From: Rhizobium subbaraonis
Lineage (GTDB): Bacteria > Pseudomonadota > Alphaproteobacteria > Rhizobiales > Rhizobiaceae
Direction of reading: 5' to 3'
DNA: 64,000 bases
NCBI RefSeq assembly: GCF_900220975.1
Contig: NZ_OBQD01000013.1
Location: 1-64,000 of the forward strand
Positions 59,713 through 64,000 of this stretch are shown piece by piece. The notes under the pieces were generated by a model. The model was not told the origin of the DNA. It ran no database searches and worked only from the letters and a program-made list of their open reading frames with translations. The position numbers were made by a program, and so were the translations under genes. Each line of letters starts with the position of its first letter. The first letter of the stretch is position 1.

Positions 59713-60114
59713 TCAATCCGCCCCGAGAAGTCGCATGCCCGCCGCGCTTGCCGCGCCTTTGTCGAAGGTCACCGTTTCCCGACATCCCGCCAGCCGGCCG
59801 CCATGGGCGATCAGCGCGTCGGAAAAGTCAGCCTTCGTGGCGCGATAGCTTGCAAGCGCCAGATAGCCGGACTCGGCGCCCTCGACGACCAGTTCGCGCG
59901 CCCGCAACAATGTCTCGATCGTATCGGCAACGGCGTCCCGCGTCATTTTGTAGGACCGCGTCAGCACCCAGACGGTTTCCACCAGCGCCACCTGCGAGAT
60001 AAATCCCGGTGCGTCCGGCGTGAAGCCGTCGATGATTTTCGAGGCGACAGGCGATTGCGCTTCGTCGTCCTGGGCCAGATAGCGCACAAGGACATTGGTA
60101 TCGACGCCGATCAC
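59713..60114 (-). CDS. vapC: VapC-family PIN-domain toxin
   Basis: A 133-residue PIN nuclease: MIGVDTNVLVRYLAQDDEAQ (Asp5), VALVETVWVLTRSY with the Glu, KADFSDALIAHGGRLAG (Asp) and TFDKGA. VapC toxins cut tRNA or rRNA. The start overlaps vapB by ATGA. It is part of the insertion between TIGR03747 and RAQPRD and may help ICE retention. Confidence 0.92.
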   Translation of the reverse strand: MIGVDTNVLVRYLAQDDEAQSPVASKIIDGFTPDAPGFISQVALVETVWVLTRSYKMTRDAVADTIETLLRARELVVEGAESGYLALASYRATKADFSDALIAHGGRLAGCRETVTFDKGAASAAGMRLLGAD

Positions 60115-60350
60115 CGGCTGGTCGCCCCAGCCGCGATAGCCGCCTGCATGTCCTCGAGGCTGACCGGCCTGACGGGGCGCGGCACGATCCCCTTCAGCGC
60201 CTTGATTGAGTGCGAGGCAGGTACCACCGCATAGTGCCCATCCTCCATCCGCACGAACTCGACCCGGTCTCCGGCGGCAAGCCCCATGTCGCTGCGCACT
60301 TTCATCGGAATGGTGATCTGGCCCTTCGAGGTGATGGTCGCGGTCGGCAT
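60111..60350 (-). CDS. vapB: AbrB/MazE-type antitoxin (VapB)
   Basis: A 79-residue SpoVT/AbrB-fold protein: MPTATITSKGQITIPMKVRS, then AAGDRVEFVRMEDGHYAVVP and a C-terminal toxin-binding helix. It neutralises VapC and binds the palindrome just upstream. The start matches the family; a longer frame to 60407 is not needed. Confidence 0.92.
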   Translation of the reverse strand: MPTATITSKGQITIPMKVRSDMGLAAGDRVEFVRMEDGHYAVVPASHSIKALKGIVPRPVRPVSLEDMQAAIAAGATSR

Positions 60351-60359
60351 CGGATGATT

Positions 60360-60376
60360 CCTTACTTTCAGTAAGG
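60360..60376. promoter_or_regulatory. vapBC operator palindrome
   Basis: CCTTACT-ttc-AGTAAGG, perfect 7-bp arms, 10 bases before vapB. A further AGGTAAG half-site lies at about 60380. Likely VapB(C) binding site. Confidence 0.7.
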
Positions 60377-60528
60377 CTAAAGGTAAGATTTCCGCGCCGA
60401 TTGTCAAGGCGCCTCTCTCTCCGGTTTTTCGCTGGCAGAAAACAGGTTGAGGCCCGTTCCCGATTGTTTGCGGCGCTTCAGCCTTCCCCGCCTCAGTGTC
60501 GCGCCATTCGTTTCACCGGGGAATGACA

Positions 60529-60885
60529 ATGGCGCAATCCTACACATCGGCCGCAGCATGGCGGCGAGCGCTCGCCGCGGCGCTTCTCGTTGGCCCGCTC
60601 CTCGCCCCGCCGGCAGCGGCAAACGACGGCAGCCGTGAGCGTGAACATCTCGCCGCCGTCGTCCGGCAGATCGACCTGATCGATCGCCTCGCCCGGCAAT
60701 CCGCCGCGGCGTCGCCCCGGACGCGCTCCCGCTACCACTTCGATTACCGGCGCTTCAATGCGGACCTGCAGCGCCTGCGCCATGGGGTCAACGACTACCT
60801 CGCCCCGCCCCGCGCCCAGCCGCGCGACCCGTCCGCCCTGACCGGCGACTACAGCAGGGAAGCCCGCCCGGAGACCGGCCAATGA
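60529..60885 (+). CDS. RAQPRD-family ICE protein (TIGR01690)
   Basis: A 118-residue exported protein: signal peptide to about residue 31, then REREHLAAVVRQIDLIDRLA, YHFDYRRFNADLQRLRHGVN and the name-giving RAQPRD near residue 97. Periplasmic part of the transfer system. It overlaps TIGR03758 by ATGA. Confidence 0.92.
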   Translation: MAQSYTSAAAWRRALAAALLVGPLLAPPAAANDGSREREHLAAVVRQIDLIDRLARQSAAASPRTRSRYHFDYRRFNADLQRLRHGVNDYLAPPRAQPRDPSALTGDYSREARPETGQ

Positions 60886-61115
60886 ACGCCGACCAACTTT
60901 CCGCCTTCCAGGCGAACGGCGGCTTCACCCCATCCGCCGTGTCGATCGTGGCGGTCGGTGTCGTCTTCGCCGTCCTCCTCCTCTGGGGCGCGTGGGCGCT
61001 GCGCACCGCCTATGTCGGCTGGTCGGACGAAAGGCTGTCCCAGCGTCAGTTTCTCGCAGTCGCGGTGCGCTTCGCTGCGATCTACCTCGTCCTGACCCTC
61101 TTCCTCCTCTCCTGA
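60882..61115 (+). CDS. TIGR03758-family ICE membrane protein
   Basis: A 77-residue protein with two hydrophobic segments (VSIVAVGVVFAVLLLWGAWA and AAIYLVLTLFLLS) and the conserved AYVGWSDERLSQRQF between them. It is a small pilin-like or channel part of PFGI-1-class ICEs. Confidence 0.9.
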   Translation: MNADQLSAFQANGGFTPSAVSIVAVGVVFAVLLLWGAWALRTAYVGWSDERLSQRQFLAVAVRFAAIYLVLTLFLLS

Positions 61116-61136
61116 ACGATTGAAAGGCATTTCATC

Positions 61137-61502
61137 ATGACCCGACTCCTCCGTCATTTCCGCAGGGTTGTTCACGCCGTTCCACTCTCGGTTCCGGCCG
61201 TGACCCTGCTGCCGACCATCTCGCATGCGCAGGGGCTTCCGACGCTGGAAGACCCCTCGCGCGGCACCGGCTCTGGCATCATGGATACGCTGCGCAACTA
61301 TTCCTACGACATGGTGATGCTGATCGCGTTGCTGGTGGTCGCCTCCATGTTCATCGGCATCAGCTACCACGCCTATTCCCGCTATGCCGAGATCCATACC
61401 GGCCGCGCCACCTGGGGCCAGTTCGGCCTCTCCATCGCCGTCGGCGCCATCCTGCTCGTCGTCGGCATCTGGTTGCTCACCAAAGCCACCACCATTCTCT
61501 GA
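61137..61502 (+). CDS. TIGR03745-family ICE membrane protein
   Basis: A 121-residue protein: signal segment ending at SHAQ, then LPTLEDPSRGTGSGIMDTLR and two hydrophobic segments. GWGQF-like TWGQFGLSIAVGAILLVVGI is a family mark. Probably the pilin-like subunit (VirB2 position) of the system. Confidence 0.92.
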   Translation: MTRLLRHFRRVVHAVPLSVPAVTLLPTISHAQGLPTLEDPSRGTGSGIMDTLRNYSYDMVMLIALLVVASMFIGISYHAYSRYAEIHTGRATWGQFGLSIAVGAILLVVGIWLLTKATTIL

Positions 61503-61514
61503 GGATTTTGGGGA

Positions 61515-61910
61515 ATGATGGGACACCAGGACATTCGGTCGGACGGAACGGTGGCGTTCCTGCCGCACCGGCTCAACCGTCACCCGATCGTCGTTCGCGG
61601 CCTGACCGCCGACGAACTCTGGGTCTGCGCCGGTGTTTCCGGCGCCGCCGGCCTTGTCGTCGGCACGCCGCTCTCGTTTCTTTTCGCCTCGATCGCCGTA
61701 GCCCCCACGGTAGTCGTGGTCGCCATCGCCGCCGGCGTCTTCGTCGGCGGCGGTGTGCTGCGCCGCCAGAAGCGTGGACGGCCGGACGTCTGGCTTTACC
61801 GGCAGATCCAGTGGTGGATCGCCCGGCATCTGCCCACCCTCACCCCTTTTGCCGGCGGCGCCGATCTGATCACCCGCTCAGGCAACTGGACGACGCGGAG
61901 GATGCGATGA
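61515..61910 (+). CDS. TIGR03750-family ICE membrane protein
   Basis: A 131-residue protein: VAFLPHRLNRHPIVVRGLTA, two hydrophobic segments and RPDVWLYRQIQWWIARHLP. It corresponds to the VirB3-like small membrane part. It overlaps the next gene by 4 bases. Confidence 0.92.
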   Translation: MMGHQDIRSDGTVAFLPHRLNRHPIVVRGLTADELWVCAGVSGAAGLVVGTPLSFLFASIAVAPTVVVVAIAAGVFVGGGVLRRQKRGRPDVWLYRQIQWWIARHLPTLTPFAGGADLITRSGNWTTRRMR

Positions 61911-62599
61911 GCCGCTTCAAGAATGAGGTCCAGCATCTCCAGGCGCACATCAGGACCCTGCGGCTTGGCGCCGGCGCGCTCTTTGCGGTCTCGCTCGTGC
62001 TCGGTGCGGGCTGGTGGAGCGCACCGAAGGATCTGACCATTCATGTGCCACCGGATCTTCGTTCGGGCAGCACCCGCAAGTGGTGGGAGGTCCCCCCGGA
62101 AAACGTCTATGCCTTCACCTTCTATATCTGGCAGCAGCTCCAGCGCTGGCCGACCAATGGCGACGAAGACTATTCGCGCAACATCCGTGCGCTGTCATCC
62201 TACCTCACCCCGGCGTGCCAGACATTCCTGACCCGCGACTACGACTACCGCCGCTCGGTCGGGGAACTGCGCCAGCGCGTGCGCGGCATCTACGAGATTC
62301 CGGGGCGCGGCTATGGCGAGGACCCGAAGCTGCGGGTGAAGACGGTGTCCGACCGCGACTGGATCGTCACCATGGACGTGGCGGCCGACGAGTATTTTGC
62401 CGATGAACAGGTCAAGCGCGCACTCGTGCGCTACACGGTCAAGGTCGTCCGCGCCGACGTCGACCCCGAGCGTAATCCCTTCGGCCTGATGCTCGACTGC
62501 TACAGCGACATGCCGCAGCGCATCACGCCCCCGGACGCCCAGAAATCCGACAACCCGACCTCCGGCCTGTTCGACGGCCCCTCCGGAGATTCCCGATGA
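61907..62599 (+). CDS. TIGR03746-family ICE protein (DUF2895)
   Basis: A 230-residue protein with one N-terminal membrane segment (LGAGALFAVSLVLGAGWWSA), then VPPENVYAFTFYIWQQLQRW and YLTPACQTFLTRDYDYRRSV. It corresponds to a VirB8/TraE-like inner-membrane scaffold. It overlaps both neighbours by ATGA. Confidence 0.92.
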   Translation: MSRFKNEVQHLQAHIRTLRLGAGALFAVSLVLGAGWWSAPKDLTIHVPPDLRSGSTRKWWEVPPENVYAFTFYIWQQLQRWPTNGDEDYSRNIRALSSYLTPACQTFLTRDYDYRRSVGELRQRVRGIYEIPGRGYGEDPKLRVKTVSDRDWIVTMDVAADEYFADEQVKRALVRYTVKVVRADVDPERNPFGLMLDCYSDMPQRITPPDAQKSDNPTSGLFDGPSGDSR

Positions 62600-63477
62600 A
62601 ACGCACCCGCATCCGCATTCCGATCGCCCTCATCCTCACCGCCGGCCTCGCCGCGCCGGCAAGCGCCATCGAGATCCTGCGCTGGGAGCGCCTGCCGCTC
62701 GCGGTGCCGCTTCAGGTCGGCCAGGAGCGCGTCGTGTTCATCGACCGCAATGTCCGTGTCGGCGTTCCCGCATCCGTCGGCAGCCGTCTGCGGGTGCAGA
62801 GCGCCGCCGGCGCGATTTATCTGCGCGCCAGCGAACCGATCGAGCCGACCCGGCTGCAATTGCAGGACGCCGATTCCGGCGCGCTGATCCTGCTCGATAT
62901 TGTCGCCGAGCCTGCGAAGGCAGAACAGCCGCCGCTGGAGCCAGTGCGGATCATAGAGGGCGAGACGACGCCGGTCCGCTATGGCGACCTGTCGGCGGCT
63001 TCCGGCGAAGACGCCGGTGAGAGCTCCTCGACACCATCGCGCGCCCTCCGCGAAACGCCGATCCCCGTCGTGCTGACCCGCTATGCCGCCCAGAACCTTT
63101 ATGCGCCACTCCGCACCGTTGAGCCGGTCGCCGGCATCACCCGCACGACCGTCAGGCGCAACCTCGCGCTCGGCTCCCTCATGCCGACACAGCCGGTTCG
63201 CGCGCAGGCCCTAGGCGGCTGGCGGCTCGACGACTACCGCGTCACCGCCGTTCGCCTCACCAACCTGTCGAAACGCTGGATCACGCTCGACCCCCGCGAC
63301 CTGCAGGGCGACTTCGCGACCGGCACCTTCCAGCACGATGCGCTGGGTCCGGCCGGCACGCCGGACGACACCACCGTCGTCTATCTCGTGACCAAAGGCC
63401 ATGGGCTGGCTGAGGCGCTGCTTCCTGTCGTCGGCCGGATCGACGCCGGGAAGAACGGAGGCCGTCATGCGCAGTAA
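62596..63477 (+). CDS. TIGR03749-family ICE protein (DUF3438)
   Basis: A 293-residue exported protein: signal peptide to about 24, then IEILRWERLPLAVPLQVGQE and RTVEPVAGITRTTVRRN. It is in the place of a TraK/VirB9-like periplasmic part. It overlaps the next gene by 11 bases. Confidence 0.9.
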   Translation: MKRTRIRIPIALILTAGLAAPASAIEILRWERLPLAVPLQVGQERVVFIDRNVRVGVPASVGSRLRVQSAAGAIYLRASEPIEPTRLQLQDADSGALILLDIVAEPAKAEQPPLEPVRIIEGETTPVRYGDLSAASGEDAGESSSTPSRALRETPIPVVLTRYAAQNLYAPLRTVEPVAGITRTTVRRNLALGSLMPTQPVRAQALGGWRLDDYRVTAVRLTNLSKRWITLDPRDLQGDFATGTFQHDALGPAGTPDDTTVVYLVTKGHGLAEALLPVVGRIDAGKNGGRHAQ

Positions 63478-64000
63478 CGGTCTTCTCAAATGGCTGATGA
63501 TCCCGATGGCGCTGCTCGTCGTCTTCGTTGGCTTCAAGCTGTTCTCCGGTGGCGGGAGCCAGACGTCCGGGGACGGCGGTCCGCAGCTCACACCTGAAGA
63601 AGCACGCGCGCTCGGCATTGAAGGTGATACCCCGCGCGATACCGTCGCCACGCTCGTCGGCCTGGTTCGTCAGCTCCGCGGCGAACTCCAGACCGCCCTC
63701 GGCGACAATCGCACGCAGAAAGCGGAGAACGAGCGGCTGCGCGCCCGCGAGGGATCGATCGACCGGCGCATCCAGAGCGCGCTGGAGAACGAGCGCAATC
63801 TGATGCGGCAGGATCGCGAACAGGTGGCCGGCGAGCGGCAGCGCACACAGGGCATGCTCCAGGACCTGCAGCGGCGCATCGAAGGCCTGAAGGACGGAGA
63901 GTTGCCAGTCGGTCTCGGCCTCGATGGCGAAATTGCCGACGGCGTGCGTTGGGTCGAACCCGACGATGCCCGCCGCGAGAAGCGCAGCGGTGTCGCCGGC
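63467..64000 (+). CDS. TIGR03752-family ICE protein, N-terminal part
   Basis: Begins MRSNGLLKWLMIPMALLVVF, a membrane anchor, followed by a long coiled coil (about residues 60-145, ELQTALGDNRTQKAENERLR). This matches the TraB/VirB10-like family of PFGI-1 ICEs. The gene runs off the right edge after about 178 codons. Confidence 0.9.
   Translation, partial: MRSNGLLKWLMIPMALLVVFVGFKLFSGGGSQTSGDGGPQLTPEEARALGIEGDTPRDTVATLVGLVRQLRGELQTALGDNRTQKAENERLRAREGSIDRRIQSALENERNLMRQDREQVAGERQRTQGMLQDLQRRIEGLKDGELPVGLGLDGEIADGVRWVEPDDARREKRSGVAG

Larger units (their letters stand above)
19443..64000. mobile_element. SPI-7/PFGI-1-class integrative and conjugative element (left part)
   Basis: From alpA/parA onward the gene order follows this ICE class: ParA, ParB, DUF2857, STY4528, TIGR03761, DUF3158, SSB, TopB, DUF3577, DUF3275, helicase, then a type IV secretion block (PilL-type, TIGR03759, transglycosylase, TIGR03765, TraD, TIGR03747, RAQPRD, TIGR03758/45/50/46/49/52). 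The left limit is uncertain (about 19.35-19.78 kb). The right end, relaxase and integrase are outside the window. Confidence 0.85.

Noticed and set aside
59521-60234. Plus-strand frame of 237 codons across the small RNA and vapC
   Set aside because: It covers an RNA with hairpins and the reverse of a clear PIN toxin gene.

Overview
The window looks like a GC-rich alphaproteobacterial chromosome, most likely of the order Rhizobiales. This rests on the gene families present, a CUCCUCCC-loop small RNA of the alphaproteobacterial cuckoo type, and a GAAC-N7-GAAC box of the alphaproteobacterial LexA type. The species cannot be named from the sequence alone.

Region 1 (1-19.4 kb) is chromosomal or island DNA. 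It opens with the start of tuf on the minus strand, then a ParB-fold hypothetical gene and a 24-base piece that reads like the 3' end of a glycine-type tRNA, a possible old attachment site. Next come a divergent LysR/cupin pair, an EamA exporter and a GntR regulator. A minus-strand operon (11.5 to 5.0 kb) follows: GntR regulator, four-gene polyamine/opine-type ABC importer, a small AtzG-like protein and an amidase, which together suggest uptake and hydrolysis of an amide. A patch of regulators, toxin-antitoxin and oxidation genes follows: methyltransferase-like protein, DAO-family oxidase, five XRE regulators, CcdAB, and a creatinase/DoeA-like M24 hydrolase under a second GntR regulator.

Region 2 (19.4-49.1 kb) is the maintenance half of an SPI-7/PFGI-1-class integrative and conjugative element (ICE): AlpA, ParA, ParB, DUF2857, STY4528-type replication protein, TIGR03761, DUF3158, SSB, topoisomerase III, DUF3577 and DUF3275 proteins, a SNF2-like helicase and several DNA methyltransferases. 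An Xre-RES toxin-antitoxin module sits in it between two copies of a 57-bp repeat. Iteron-like repeats beside an AT-rich stretch inside the STY4528 gene make a plausible replication origin. Four full copies and one partial copy of a structured element of about 130 nt, with five hairpins showing compensatory changes, lie in spacers upstream of genes.

Region 3 (49.3-64 kb) is the conjugation half: a flavin monooxygenase cargo gene, then PilL-type lipoprotein, TIGR03759, lytic transglycosylase, TIGR03765, TraD, TIGR03747, RAQPRD, TIGR03758, TIGR03745, TIGR03750, TIGR03746, TIGR03749 and the start of TIGR03752. Two insertions interrupt this standard order. The first is a three-gene cassette (PAPS-reductase-like PP-loop protein, DpdA/TGT-like transglycosylase, VUT/YhhQ-like queuosine-precursor transporter), joined to its neighbours by short gaps or overlapping stop and start codons. 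It is the best candidate here for an undescribed system: a 7-deazaguanine-type nucleic acid modification made together with the conjugation machinery. The second holds a hypothetical gene, a DUF6283 protein, the cuckoo-like small RNA and VapBC. The relaxase, integrase and right end of the ICE lie beyond the window.
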